This document shows, piece after piece, positions 12,645-29,285 of a stretch of DNA of 64,000 nucleotides. The position numbers were made by a program, and so were the translations under genes. The stretch is taken from the NCBI RefSeq assembly GCF_019649055.1, contig NW_026570238.1, positions 744,001-808,000 of the forward strand, written 5' to 3'. Source of the DNA: Paramacrobiotus metropolitanus (taxonomy: Eukaryota; Tardigrada; Eutardigrada; Parachela; Macrobiotidae). The notes beneath the pieces are model-generated. The model had not been told where the DNA came from. It saw only the letters and a list, made by a program, of their open reading frames with translations, and ran no database searches. Each line of letters begins with the position of its first letter. Position 1 is the first letter of the stretch.

Positions 12645-14102
12645 TCAGTCGAATTCAGCCAGTTCTTCCTCATCAGCATGAATTTGGAAATATTCTTTTT
12701 CCCCTCGACTACTTTTTCTCACATCTGAAGAAATCATGGAGCAAAGCTCCGTAGACAAAAGATCGTCGGGATTGCTTTGCGGGGAAGCAGAGGAACGCAG
12801 AGAATCGCTACGACGATGTCTCGGCGCAGGTAAACTCAAATCATCCTCATCGAGCTGCTGCATTAAGGCACGAATAGCTTGTGCACGCAGTTCCAATTCA
12901 ACGAGCTCCATCTCCAACGGCTCCACGGTAGTAAGACAAGAATCTTTATTCAACTCAGAAACAACCGGTTCCCCACTTAAATCCATAATAATTTCACCAG
13001 AATCAAGATTTTGCCGCGATAAAGCAAGTGGTGCAACATACTCTTTCAGTGCAGGAACGGGAGATTCCTCCATGATCTGAAATTCAACCGCAGGTGATTA
13101 AGCGTGACAATTAAGCAAGCGATATGTATGAAGGCACCATTGAGATAAAGGCAAAAAAGTGAAAAAACAATCGCATGTATCGTCTAGCGATGCCCGACAA
13201 TTCTATTCATTCCAGGGGGCACGGAAACAGCAAAATTCTATAATTATGTCGGTTAGCCTACGACTCTACCGTAACGAGAAAGCAGTAATTTATCGTTAAT
13301 AACAGTGAGCAGGACTGCTGGAGTACTTCAAAAACTAAAATTAACCACTAAATACATAAATACTTCTACCGAACATACAATACATAGAAATAATAATAAT
13401 ATAAAATATCTATATATCTGTATTTTATGTATTATGTACAGTTTATGTTCTCTGTACATATGCAGCCGTCTGAGCCGTGTAGTTATACAAGTACTGTACT
13501 GTACAGCTGATCTACTCGCGATTTAGATTTACATGGCGCTAATAGGCTAAGATAGTGTACCTCGAGATTCACTAATTGGTTTTGATCCTCATTTTGCACT
13601 TCTTCGTCTGAATCATCAGTTCCAGAACTGGAAATCATGTCCAAACCATTAAGCACTGCTCGTGCCCGTTTGCGCGAAAATCCCTCTAGCTCGAAGGCAC
13701 ATTTTTCCTGCAATTCCTTGAGAGAAAACTCTCGCAGAACGGGTGGTATCATGCGCAGCAGAGTATCTTTTTTTATGCTGTTGAACATCTGTGCCACCAG
13801 TTCTTTGCGATCATTCAGGTAGTCGCCAATTGCGTACAGAGGCTTTTCAAGGTCAAGATCACTTCCACAACTGGAAGCACCGTCTATAGAATCTGCACCA
13901 TTCCCTGGCTTTCCATCCTCTGATCTGCCTTTCTTTCGTGACGGTCCGGAGAGCGTGACGCGACCGTGCGATTATCGTGCGCGCTAGAATCATTATTACG
14001 CGTCGACCGACTGTGATCGGTTCGCGATTTGGAAGGCTCCTTGTGAACCTCTTTCTGCGGGCCTTTCTTTGCGCGGGGGCGGAATGGTTGAGTAGGGGCC
14101 AT
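12645..14102 (-). CDS. CAAP1: CAAP1-like protein (caspase activity and apoptosis inhibitor 1)
   Basis: CAAP1 is a poorly understood conserved animal protein linked in mammals to restraint of caspase activation. Two conserved blocks are visible. The central helical block reads KKDTLLRMIPPVLREFSLKE and continues through ELEGFSRKRARAVLNG (about 13800-13650). The C-terminal block, MELVELELRAQAIRALMQQ (about 12920-12860), is the family's most conserved segment. The exon ends near 13557 at a GT donor and resumes at 13077 with IMEESPVP. The N-terminal exon from the ATG at 14102 is Lys/Arg/Ser-rich. Its frame (ending ...QRMESQGMVQIL) does not run directly into the frame of DGKPGNGADSIDG that leads into the conserved block. 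Either an unrecognised small intron or a frame error therefore lies around 13900-13990. The N-terminus is provisional. Confidence 0.75.
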
Positions 14103-14294
14103 CCTTTAAAGGATGAGTAAGCTGCAAGCAGAATATTTTTATTGAACGGAATTCCCACAAACATCAAGCCGCCGTGCATAGTTGATCATTAAAACTGCTA
14201 AACGCAGAAGGCTAAAAGCTACTTGTAACTTGTCAGCTGTACTTTGATTTAAAATATGAACCATTCAGAACCATACATTACCTACCGTATTGTC

Positions 14295-14399
14295 ATGGCC
14301 GAAGAAATGAACCCATTAAAAACAGGAGCAAATTTTGAGCAATTCTCCAACGATCAGCGGGAAAAATATTTCGCGAGGATATCAAAAAGACAATATTAA
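14295..14399 (+). CDS. Possible 34-codon short open reading frame
   Basis: An ATG opens a 34-residue frame beginning MAEEMNPLKTGANFEQFS and ending KRQY. It lies 193 bp from the divergent CAAP1 start, so it sits where a bidirectional promoter could drive it. A second open frame (about 14335-14520) overlaps it in the +1 register. No GT donor follows within the first frame, so no simple splice joins them. The composition looks protein-like, but length alone cannot establish coding, and I do not recognise it. It could equally be 5' UTR or chance. Confidence 0.2.
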   Translation: MAEEMNPLKTGANFEQFSNDQREKYFARISKRQY

Positions 14400-14852
14400 C
14401 GAAAAACTCCTTCGGAACGCTTCCTACGGAAGCCTTACGCAGGCGCGTGGATTGATTAAGAATAAATGCGACAAAAACCAAAATACTGCAGCCGTGCAAG
14501 AGAATTTGTTATTAGCGTAATGAAAATTTGAATTTCATTGATGCTAGTCAAATCGGAACAATGCGTTATCTGCGACTCTGCGTACGAGTTGTCCAAATTA
14601 ATCTAACGTGGAATTTCTAGAATTTGGGAATGTCTGAACTATTCTGATGTACAGCAATACGTTTTCTTGACCTGCATTCCTTTTCATTTCATATTCTCCT
14701 GCTCAGCCTGGACACTGCATTCTTGTCCTGGGAAACGAGCAATTAAGTGTTCTAGTTCAATGATTTTTTTCTGAGCGCCGATACATAGAATGGAGAATGA
14801 GGGAAGTCATCCACTGATACTGCTGTTGGAATACCGACAGTCTATAGTTCAG

Positions 14853-14894
14853 CTTTGCGATACATGTGCACTGTACTGTACATGTATCGCAAAG
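14853..14894. repeat. Perfect 15-bp inverted repeat
   Basis: The arms at 14853-14867 (ctttgcgatacatgt) and 14880-14894 are exact reverse complements around a 12-nt loop. The element lies 14 bp upstream of a longer hairpin at 14909-14985. Confidence 0.85.
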
Positions 14895-14908
14895 ATATGT
14901 ACAGTGTA

Positions 14909-14985
14909 CTCTGTCGGATTCCCATTCGAAGAGATGCTGTACCAGTACATTGTACAGCATCTCTTCGAATGGGAATCCGACAGAG
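14909..14985. repeat. Perfect 33-bp inverted repeat (hairpin)
   Basis: The arms 14909-14941 and 14953-14985 are perfect reverse complements with an 11-nt loop. The arm begins ctctgtcggattcccatt. Such long perfect stems are rare by chance. The element could be a small foldback transposon end, a hairpin RNA source, or a local inverted duplication. No gene overlaps it. Confidence 0.9.
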
Positions 14986-15724
14986 AATCGGCAACTGAAC
15001 AGGCAGGATTGAGGCTAACCTTTAGTGTCCTTTACTTTCCATCTTTTCCCCGTTAGAGGATAGACAGACGCAAAAGCTCAGAACAGAGAGAATCTTCCTG
15101 ACCTTTCAGTAACCTTTCAGTTACACGTTGGATCCTATACTAATATAATATATAGACAGACTACGTCTGCCATATGTTATATTAGGCTTGCCCGTTTCAA
15201 CCGTGCAGCGCCTGCGTAAAAATAGTTGAATTTAGAATGGCAGCTCTGAATCTCTGATTGATTGTTACAGACACAGTAGTACGGTACAAGGCTGCAGCTG
15301 TTCCAGTTTCCTTAGATAGTAACTAGGGGGCGAGGTTTGTTATGCTTGCGTTGCGTTTGTTATGCTTCTCAAATCTCAACACAGGCAACACTCAAGTTGA
15401 CTCAACACTCAACAGCATCTACCTCGCGTGGAGCATAAGCAAAATGTGCGTCTTATACTACTGTACAGCAAACCACGAGTATGGTGTGTGACCGTAGCAT
15501 GGTAAGTAATAAAATTTCAGTCTGACTGTTTGACCTTTTTTAAGAGTTGAGAATTCTTTAAAATTTCAGTCTAGGAGTGATATTGATTCGGTAATTCCGC
15601 AGTGTATTCTGCTTCCAGTATTCCTTAGTTACAGGATAAGGATTCAGGTTTGGCTTCGTAGCATAGCGCCAGATACTTACGGAGAGCAAAGAATACGATT
15701 CAGTGTAGTCCTGTTATAGAGACA

Positions 15725-18714
<2,990 letters not shown>

Positions 18715-18954
18715 CTCTGTATCACTGCAGTCTGTAGTTATGTACAGTTCTAAACCCAAAGAATTTGTAAATGCGCAAATTTGGCATTATTATGCCTTTC
18801 ATGTTTCGTTAATACATCTCACCGACTGGCTTTCCTGCACACTATCTACGCTTAAAATAAAACTCGGTGCACGTTACGTATGTGAAAGCGAAACAGAATA
18901 TAGCAGGCTAAACCGCTATTGCACAACTGACAGGCTGGGAGCATCCACTCCCGA

Positions 18955-20267
18955 TTAATGATGATGGTCTTCGCTTTTGAAAAATCGCAGTCCACAGTAA
19001 CCGCAAGCGTGGTTTCCCGGTTTATCCTGTAAAACAGCGTCTGTTAACGGAACTCGAAGAAGAAACCAAGCTGAAAATTCACAGTGCTAACACCAACATG
19101 CTGTTTAACAAAACAACTTACAACATTAATGTACACTTTAGGATGGCCTAAAGGTCCGCCACCACCGTCACAAAATGTACGTGATCCATGAACTGGCGTA
19201 GGAGGCACCTCGTGAATTAAATCTATGGCCCGACGCGTGTTAACCTGTCGAAAAAATTTTTTTCATGAACTGAAACAGTCGTCCACCGCTTCAACATTAG
19301 TTCATCAGGATGATAACAGCCTCACTTAGTATTGATAATAGCAATAAACCGTGATCAATAATATAAGTACTTACTGTAACTACCCCAGATGGTAGAGTAA
19401 AATATAGATAATATATATAAATATATTACGGTGAACGGTAGTACGAGTACCAATAATAAGTACGGTACGAGTTATTTATACCGCTAGCGGAAATGTCTAG
19501 TTCCTACTAGAAAATGGAAATGCACCACTTTTTAAAATTTACTTTTTTATTAGTATATTTTACACACAATTTTACTCTCACCAGTTTTGGGAAATTAACG
19601 AACCGGACCAGTCTGTAATCGCCTTTGTCCCACTTCTGCAATGAGACATAAAACATAAATTTTTAATGCAAGTTTATTACACGAAATATGAGAACTGCGC
19701 TGTTGTTGCGGATCTCAGCAGCGAAAGGATGCGTTATAGACCTTAATTTTGCAGTAATATTGTAATAAGTTATAAAACCACAAAAAAAATTGAGATATTT
19801 CCATTCGCACCCGTTTCAAAACGTGGCTGTCAAAAGTAAAACGATTCCATAGGCGCAAAGGGTAAATCAGTAAGTAAATGGTCACGCATTAATTTCTAAC
19901 AAAAACTACTTAAAGAGCTTTCGGACATAGACTCCTGGAAAATATGGGAATGCGTCGATAATAATAAAATATCCAAAAGAAAACTCCTAATGATAAAACG
20001 TAAACCACACCAGATCAAAATTTAAAGACACCATAAATGCCAACTTGAACAAAGATTTCACAGCACCTGTCCTGTATGTGTCTTTACGTCTTCCAGCAAC
20101 TCTTCTGGAGCCTTATTTTTTGTTAGGTCAATGCGATCTTTATCCTGCAGTGCAATTGTGGTAGGGGCCTCCGGAATCACTGTGGTAGAAACATCCGATT
20201 TCGAGCGAACTGCGGGCGCAGTGAAAAACCGCGGTTTGAAAAGAGATGCTGCTCGCCCACCAAACAT
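18955..20267 (-). CDS. NDUFS6: NADH dehydrogenase iron-sulfur protein 6, mitochondrial
   Basis: This is a zinc-binding accessory subunit of respiratory complex I in the matrix arm. Four exons on the minus strand (20267-20067, 19635-19582, 19244-19122, 19026-18955) total 450 nt, 149 residues, with every junction in phase 0. Exon 1 has a basic mitochondrial presequence (MFGGRAASLFKPRFF) and ends in THTGQ. The middle exons give KGDYRLVRFV and RAIDLIHEVPP. Exon 3 ends CDGGGGPLGHPKVYINV and exon 4 supplies HACGYCGLRF. The zinc ligands (Cys, His, Cys, Cys) are therefore all present. The short exons escape simple open-frame detection. The stop lies 240 bp from the convergent PRP4 kinase stop. Confidence 0.93.
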
Positions 20268-21218
20268 GATTACAGATTGCTTTCGCCAATTATGCCGAAG
20301 GAATAATGACTGGTGTTAGCCTGGTAATGAAGGAGCGAGTCCACAACGAAAAGTACACTGAAAACTTCCTGCTTCCACCCAGCTCCCGCTTGAGAAATCA
20401 GTCAAACTGTCAAAGGATAATATCATAAAATTCATAATACGTGTAGACGTAAATTATGTTAGTAACCTGGATGCGTGCCCATACATACCATATTACAGTT
20501 CCAACATAAAACTAAGTCCTTTCTATTCAAGAACTCATAATTATCTCATTCATAAACTTATTTCAACGTAATCCCATGAAATTTTTCATTTTTACTTTAG
20601 TAACTGTTTAGTCACTTTAGTGTTTACGTTTTAAGTTTTAAATGATTTTATTATTTTTGTAGCTTTTCCCCAGGCAATAGGCATATGCTGTGGAAGGTGC
20701 GCTAGTTGCGTACGACTACGTCATTGTCAACCTTTGGCATACCGTATTTATATGTAAAGTTAAAGTACTATTCGCCGCCATTCGGTTGTCCCCCGGGTTG
20801 CCCGACCGTGCCAACTTTCAATACATCTAAGTTTCTAAATTTTTCGTAATTATAGTGAATCATAAAGAAAAAAATTTAAACTTTTCGCGTTTGCTTGTAA
20901 AACTGTAAAATCTTTTTGAAATTTCGGCCTGAGGTACGGCCGCACGACTTCATCTCTACGTGCTTAACATGTTACTTTATACGTGTCGGCACACACTACG
21001 TACAACCACTCTGCTACAACACAGCCTTTTCGTACGTACGGACTACGGACGTACGTATGTGATTTTCCAAAGCGCACAAATCGCGACAATCGTGAAGGAC
21101 GCACTTCGCGAACGGCAGCGCTTACGAACTGGTTCCGCGAACCTGAGACCAGTGGTTTCAAATTCCATCGAGTAGTATCCACATCTGAAGAGTCCAGAAA
21201 AAATATCTGATTTAAAGA
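20268..21218. promoter_or_regulatory. Divergent promoter region, NDUFS6 / eIF2A
   Basis: This 951-bp head-to-head interval must contain both promoters. An imperfect palindrome of tacgtacg / cgtacgta type occurs at about 21034-21058. I could not assign transcription-factor sites or a TATA element with confidence. Confidence 0.35.
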
Positions 21219-24200
21219 ATGGCTTCCACAACGGATGCGCCTCCTCTGATGTTAGCACGTAAGTGGTTACAGCTGCCAGCGTCCTACAGTACCGTTCATA
21301 CTCTGCATTGTGCAGTATTGGGCTGAGTTGGCACTTGGTTTTTGAAGTGATAAGGGGATCTGATGACTGATAGAATTGTTTTCTTTTCTTGAGAGGAAAT
21401 TATAATGAGATTTTTGGAATTGCATGAAACGTCTAAGGAATTTTATTTTCAGTTCGTGGAACCCAGGGAGTGCAGCTGCAGTATGGCCCTCCGAATAACC
21501 AGCCTGTGGAGTTTTTTACCAGGTAAAACCGTAAACGGTAAAACCATAAAATTTTTTACCTGTAAAAAATTGAAAATCTTGGAATTTAGAGATGTGTGTC
21601 ATAAATTATTGTATCGTGTATCATATATGAAATTATTTCCCCAGTTTTGTTGGTAGTCTCGAATTTTTTTATAGTGATATTGTTTTGTGCGATTTTTTAT
21701 GTATTAATTCTATATTTCTTAAAATTGTAAATGTACCTAACGTCCGGACCTATTTTGCAGCGTGAAAGTGGATAGTCGTTTCATGGTATTTAGCCCGCAC
21801 GGGCGATATTTGGTATACCACACTCCAACTGGGTAAGAACATGAGCGCTGTTGTACGGTTAACTGCACTTATCCTGTGACTGTGACATCTCCGGTTTTGT
21901 TGTGCGTTCAGACTTCGGATTTTATTTTTCGATTTCCTCACAAACAGTGTCTGGATTGATCATCATTTGATGTAATTTAGGGTGCAATTGATCGATATCC
22001 AGAACCAAGAAACCCTGGAACTGGGTGAGGGAACCGTTCTTGTTCGCGATGCTGCGTTTTCGCCGCAGGTAGGAAAATGTACCATCATAACTGCAAGCCT
22101 GCACCATACATAGCTGCATACCTTGATCGCATTATTAATTGAAATTAAATTATTGAGTGCGTTTTCTTCCTTGGAAAACAATGGTTTACCGATGTGCGAA
22201 AGTGCGTTGTGATGATTATTGTGGTAATCTTAGGAGGGATATCTGGTTTTATGGGATGCGCCATCGAAAAAGGAAGATAACAGTTGCACGGTGTACGACT
22301 TGAAGAGCAGGACGGTCAAGGCCGTCTATTCGCAGTTGGAAACAACATGGTAAGCGCAAGTAGTTAAATGTATTTTTTCGTTCGGCAATTAGGAAGTTCT
22401 TTTGCAGGAAAATTACGTGGTCCAGCGACGACAAGCTTCTTTTTTTGATGGGAAAAGATCAAACTTACGTATTCGGTGATCCAGATTTCAGTATGCTGAA
22501 ATCGCAAAGTTTTGAGTGCTGATATCGTGGAGCTCACTATATGTTACTCTTTAGGTACTCCTGTGTGCGTCCCGAAGAACAACAAGATTGGTGAAATTTC
22601 CATCTCACCGGTATCGAAGCCTTACCACGTCATCGTCTTTAATCCATACAAAAGCACACCCGGTTTTGTACGATTATATCGCTATCCAAGCATCGACGAT
22701 CCCGCCACTGCTCTAGCTGCCCGTAGCGTAATGAAAGAAGATCAAGTTGTTTTCAAGTGGAACGCCCAAGGTACAGCTGGAAGCCTGGATATAATTGCTT
22801 TTTTTACGTTATTCTCCGCATTCGGTGCATAATCTTAACATTTCCAGGTACTCATGTTCTTTTCCTGGCTGCAACGGACGTGGATGAAAAATCGTATTAT
22901 GGATCGTCGCAGCTGTTTTTAATGAATACCTCGAGTGACTCACTGGTTATCAGCTTGGATCAAGAGGGTCCGGTGCACGCTTGGGAGTGGAATCCCAATG
23001 GTGAATCGTTTTGCGTCATCTACGGCTACATGCCTGGGAAAACCTGCATTTTCAACAAACGCGGTGATCGGGTCCATACTTTCGGGGCATCGCAGTATCG
23101 CAACGGTCTGATGTACAACCCATTCGGTAATTTGCTGGTATTGTACGGACACGGGAATATTCGTGGGGCGCTGGAAGTGTGGGATATGACCCATATGAAG
23201 AAAGTGTGCAGTCATGATGCCGAATACATGACGTACATTGAATGGGCGCCCGATGGCGCCACGTTCTTGGTGGCTACCACATCGCCTCGGCTGAAAGTGG
23301 GAAATAAGCATCAGGTGTGGAGCTACACTGGCCAGTTACTGTTGGACCAACCATATGCTGGGGAATTGTTCCAAGTGTGCTGGCGGCGTGCTCCGCCGGG
23401 TATGTATAAACCGCCGGATCCATCCGTTGAGCTGGGGAAGAACTTCACGCCCAACGAACAAAAGAAAGCAGCGGCTTACATTCCTCCGTCGATGCGCAAC
23501 CGGGTTGGCATTGTGGGATTAGAACCGGAAGCAGGAGCGTCGGTGCATTACGCTGCACAAGTGCAATCCAGTCCAGGGTTTGGGCAGGGGTACAAGGCTG
23601 GCATACCTGGACTGACGATGGATGAAGATGCAAAGAAAAAGGCTAAACGTAAAAAGAAGCCAAAGACTGAAAGCGAGGCAAGTACTGTGATGATTTGTTG
23701 TTCATGATTTTCTGAATGGAAAAAATTTACTTAGTTTTAGCCGAATTAACAAGTGCTTACCTGCTTACATAAAGTTTGAGTCGTTGAAGTGTGTTACTGA
23801 ACTTGCACGAGCATTGCCAGGATTAAATAGTGATTTTTTTCGTTGCCGTACGGTCTTTCAACAACCTTATGAGCTAAGATAGTGCCTAATAATTAGATTA
23901 TGATTAAATTAATGTGAGCTGATAAAAAAGTCAGTGTTGTCGTTTAGGGCGAAAAAAGGGAAGGGGACGAGGGCACTGAAAATACCGGTGTCCCGCGTAG
24001 TGCTCCCCAAAACATTAGAGCAGATCATGCCGGTTATGGCCATCGTCGTCCATCGGATTCCCATTTCGGTTCGGGCTCACCATCATCCTATGGATCGTAC
24101 CCATCCCGATACCCCCGGTATCCACCAGGACCACCACGCAGACCATCCCTTAAAACCGAGGGTTCCCACAGCACACATTTGCGGACCGGCAACTCGGAAT

Positions 24201-24639
24201 CCCAAGGGGAAAGGCGTCCCAGCCAACCGGATACGGAGAAGCGAACGCCGAAACCTAAACCGAATAAAAATGCTCCACGTCCTGTAGCAGCATCGCCTGA
24301 ACGACTTGCGGAATCCGATGGTGATGAGAATCAGATGGTGTCATCAGGCGATCCAGAACGTGATAAAAAAATTGCCCGTCTAAATAAGGTAAATATTTTC
24401 ATGAATTCACCAGTTAGTACTACTTGCGCTTACAGCTTTGAGATTCTTTCGCTCTGTCGGCCTGCTTTAATTTCAGCTCTCTTTAATTACAGAAACTAGC
24501 GGAGATAAATGTTTTGAAACAAGAACAAGCATCGGGGAAAGTTATGGAGAAAAACCAGCTTGATAAGATTAAACGACTGGATTCCATTGTGAAGGATTTG
24601 GAAAAATTACAACTGAGTACCATCTTGAAAAAGAAGTAG
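21219..24639 (+). CDS. EIF2A: Eukaryotic translation initiation factor 2A
   Basis: eIF2A is a WD-repeat cytosolic factor that can deliver initiator tRNA to the 40S subunit independently of eIF2. About ten exons are inferred. Exon 1 (21219-21258) encodes MASTTDAPPLMLA, then RGTQGVQLQYGPP (21453-21522), FSPHGRYLVYHTPTG (21761-21832), and so on. The large exon ending at 23677 holds beta-propeller signatures such as FVRLYRYPS, NPNGESFCVIYGYMPGK, FGNLLVLYGHGNIRG and AYIPPSMRNR. The last exon encodes the C-terminal basic coiled coil KNQLDKIKRLDSIVKDLEKL. The intron after TESE at 23677 must use a GC donor (gcaagt) to stay in frame. The exon it joins (23948 on) encodes a Tyr/Pro/Gly/Arg-rich linker containing SYGSYPSRYPRYPPGPP. 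Confidence 0.93.
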
Positions 24640-24659
24640 TACTAGTACCATCTTGAAAA
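24616..24659. repeat. 16-bp direct repeat across the eIF2A stop codon
   Basis: The sequence agtaccatcttgaaaa occurs at 24616-24631 and again at 24644-24659, flanking the stop codon at 24637. It looks like a small local duplication. Confidence 0.8.
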
Positions 24660-25060
24660 TTGGTAAATTGTTGATACTGCTTTTCTTACTTCTTGCGAAT
24701 TAGAACGTGATTTGAGCTTTTACTTTGACCACGGGTGACGAGTGCAGGGTGCGCGGTCACTAGTTTTTAGTTTTGACTTGTCAAACTGCCGAAAATTCAT
24801 GTTTGCTGTAGACCATGCTTGGTTTAGAGTTTTCGGTTTAATGAACTGAATCGTTCCAACAAAAAAATTAATAAGATCACATTCCTGCGAAAGAATTGCA
24901 CAGATGGGTTAAAAACAACTGGTGAACCACTGAATACACTCCTCGTGACTTAAAATTACTTACACAGCAAGCCCAAAGAAATAATAAAAAAACAGTACTT
25001 CTAATAAATTGTGTAAATCATGTTATTTCAGCAAATAAACTTTTGGCCGTGGAAACTGGT
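24660..25060. other. Convergent 3' region between eIF2A and RagA
   Basis: This is about 400 bp of AT-rich sequence expected to hold both 3' UTRs. I see no other gene. Confidence 0.5.
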
Positions 25061-26896
25061 TTAGCGTCCCATGGAAATCGCAGAAGTGGCGCGTGCTTGA
25101 TCCAGATGTTCAAGCTTCTCGAAATGCTTCCGCGCATTTCGTATATTTATCAGCATAGCAGCAGAGGCTGTCAAAAAAGATACGCGTGACGATTTACGAA
25201 AACAATGACAGCAAACAACAACATAAATACAGCTTGAATGTCACAAGTGACTGATGTGGGTGACTTACGAATAGTTGAATCGCTGCACACTACCATCACA
25301 TAAGTATTCGGAGTGAACACATCCATGTATGCTGCGAAATTCGCATTGCGCACTTCCATGCTCTGAAACTGAGCCGCAAGTTTCGTGCAGCTGAGTTTGA
25401 ACTGTTTGATGATATTGCTGACTTTCTCAAAGCGATGCACATCACGGTGAGGTTTTCTCTGACAATGGGATATGACCAGGAATGTAGCCCGTTCAAAAAG
25501 CAAAACTTCATCGGCTTCGATAATTTCAGCAAACTGTAGCAAATTCCGCTCCAAAATGTCTACGTTTGGCACTAGCTGATACACAATACTGGACCATGCT
25601 TTGTACAATGTCTCATCCCAAATACTCGTGCGAAAACAAACGCACTTCAGTGGTTTGCTCAGTTTGGTCAAATTGTCTTCACGATCCTTAAAAACCTGCA
25701 AAATTAAATTCTCTTCATTAGTAAAACGTTGCTCCAACTTACAGCAATTATGCTTAAACAGAAAAACAATGTCATCATACTCGATCGCGCTGGTCTTCCT
25801 GGACCAAATCCATTTTGTGAATTAGGCAGAATACTTTGGCTTCCGGTGAGTTTTGCAGAATGGCTTCCAAGCACGATTGATAATAATGCATATCCTTGTC
25901 TAGTTCACGGCTTTCCACGTCAAATACGTAAATGAGCACTTCCACATTGCGAAAAATGGTGTCACGCTGACTAGCGAAGTAATTCTCCATAAAAGCCTCC
26001 TGTCCACCACAATCCCACAAATTCAGCACCAAATTCCCCAAGAATCGCACATGGGAATGTTCCACGTCAACTGGAAAATTTGTTGCACTTGCAGTTGTAG
26101 AACACTTTGCGGGAGAGAAATAAAAAAAACTTACTTGTTGCTCCGAGTCGGCGTGTGTCGCGAGCAATATAATTGGCAAATATAATGGAACGCATGCTGG
26201 TCTGTGAACAAATTCAAAGTTAACAACTGAGCTAGGTAAGTACCTAACTGTATCTACAACTGACTGTTGAGGTCGGAAATGAATATATGAATGCTGAATA
26301 TATGTATGCTTTACAAACAATTTTATGGGCTAGAATCACTGAGAGAAACTTCAAATAAACCAAGAATTTTTAACAGATCGCTGATCGCTAAAGAAAAACA
26401 AAAAATTCGTCAAAGTTGATTATCTTATTCAGCAATAACCAAGACAATATAAAAATACCCGCGCTGAAATACACTAATTAATAAGGTTCAAATTTTAAAC
26501 ATTAAAAGAACAACCAAAATCACAATTCGTGCTCTTGGGACGCGTATTTAGTGTTCCAGAAAACTTTGAAGTGTTACTAGTACCTTGCCAGATCCAGATT
26601 TGCCCATTAACAACACCTGAAATGAGAAAGTGCAAAATGATGGTCAATCCTTTGACTAGACGCAAGCACAGCTAATACATCCAACAACAAAGCAAATTAA
26701 AACAAAAAATCCAGAACTTTTAAGAAACTCTAACCGCTAACGAAGTCATTTCGAAAGCAGGAAAGTTTTCGAAAAACATTCATTTATGGTTGCACGATCC
26801 TGCAATTGAAAAATGGAAAGCACTGCAATCTTCAAAATATTTAGGATTGTGTCATTGTTACGTATTTCCAAGAGTCAAACGTACCTTTTTCTTCAT
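25061..26896 (-). CDS. RRAGA: Ras-related GTP-binding protein A (RagA/B)
   Basis: RagA/B is the lysosomal GTPase that pairs with RagC/D and recruits mTORC1 when amino acids are present. The first coding exon is only 12 nt (26896-26885, MKKK). It splices to [11 protein letters not shown] near 26620-26587 (P-loop) and then to [20 protein letters not shown] (about 26198-26137, switch I with the key Thr). [11 protein letters not shown] and [10 protein letters not shown] (switch II) follow. The specificity loop HKMDL and the C-terminal roadblock-like domain ([33 protein letters not shown]) occupy 25820-25260. The last exon, [19 protein letters not shown], ends at 25061. Conservation to animal RagA is very high. 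The terminal residues ATSAISMGR replace the human tail. Confidence 0.95.
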
Positions 26897-27481
26897 TCTC
26901 GTTGGATTACAGTTCGACAGTCGAGGAAGAAGAAAAACCGGAAGTGATCGAATGATCTATTAAAATTAGTCAAAACAAAGAACGCAAAAACTGGAAATCT
27001 TTCGAATTCTTCCACACTGAAATTCAAGGAAAATTGAAAAAGTGAAACTCTTTAGTTTCGTTACAGCCGAGAAGAGGCGACTGGCTCTGTTTTACAGGTA
27101 ATCTGCTCTGATACCATTGCCGAGTAATTCCAATTTGCTGTATTGGAATCAGCGTGCTAACTGAGTGGTTGTCACATCTCGATAAAAACTCCAGGGCGCC
27201 TTTGCTAAAAGGAGAAGTGAAAGTCGAAAACCACAGTCTTCCTGGGAAATTTTCGTTTATTATCTGTGGCCGCGGGGACAATAGACACAGCCCTTAGCAG
27301 TATAATCTTTAGCCGTTTTTGTCGGATTTTATTACAGCCTGGGGATCCCGCGACTATTCAGATCTGTTTTGCGTTGTTTGGTGATATTCACAGAACCACA
27401 TTCATCACTGTGAATAACACCAGTTCGGAAATTTCCACGCTACGTCATCCTGGAAAACGTGAGTCGGAAACAGTAGCAAGA
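26897..27481. promoter_or_regulatory. Divergent promoter region, RagA / UGP2
   Basis: This is a 585-bp head-to-head interval. The frame of UGP2 stays open upstream of its chosen ATG to about 27266 but has no convincing upstream Met, so this part is probably 5' UTR. A longer N-terminal isoform cannot be excluded. Confidence 0.35.

Positions 27482-29285
<1,804 letters not shown>

Larger units (their letters stand above)
14103..15724. other. Intergenic region with two perfect hairpins
   Basis: This is a 1.6-kb head-to-head interval between the CAAP1-like and PRP4 kinase genes. It contains two perfect inverted repeats, listed separately, and a short open frame at 14295-14399. The last 400 bp before the kinase start probably hold its promoter and 5' UTR. 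I recognise no further gene. Confidence 0.45.

Noticed and set aside
12736-13080. Open frame of 114 codons on the plus strand
   Set aside because: It is antisense to the CAAP1 C-terminal exon, whose family motif explains the sequence.
22512-22832. Plus-strand open frame taken as an independent gene
   Set aside because: Its body is an internal eIF2A exon (STPVCVPKNNKIGEIS to WNAQ); its ends are intron read-through.
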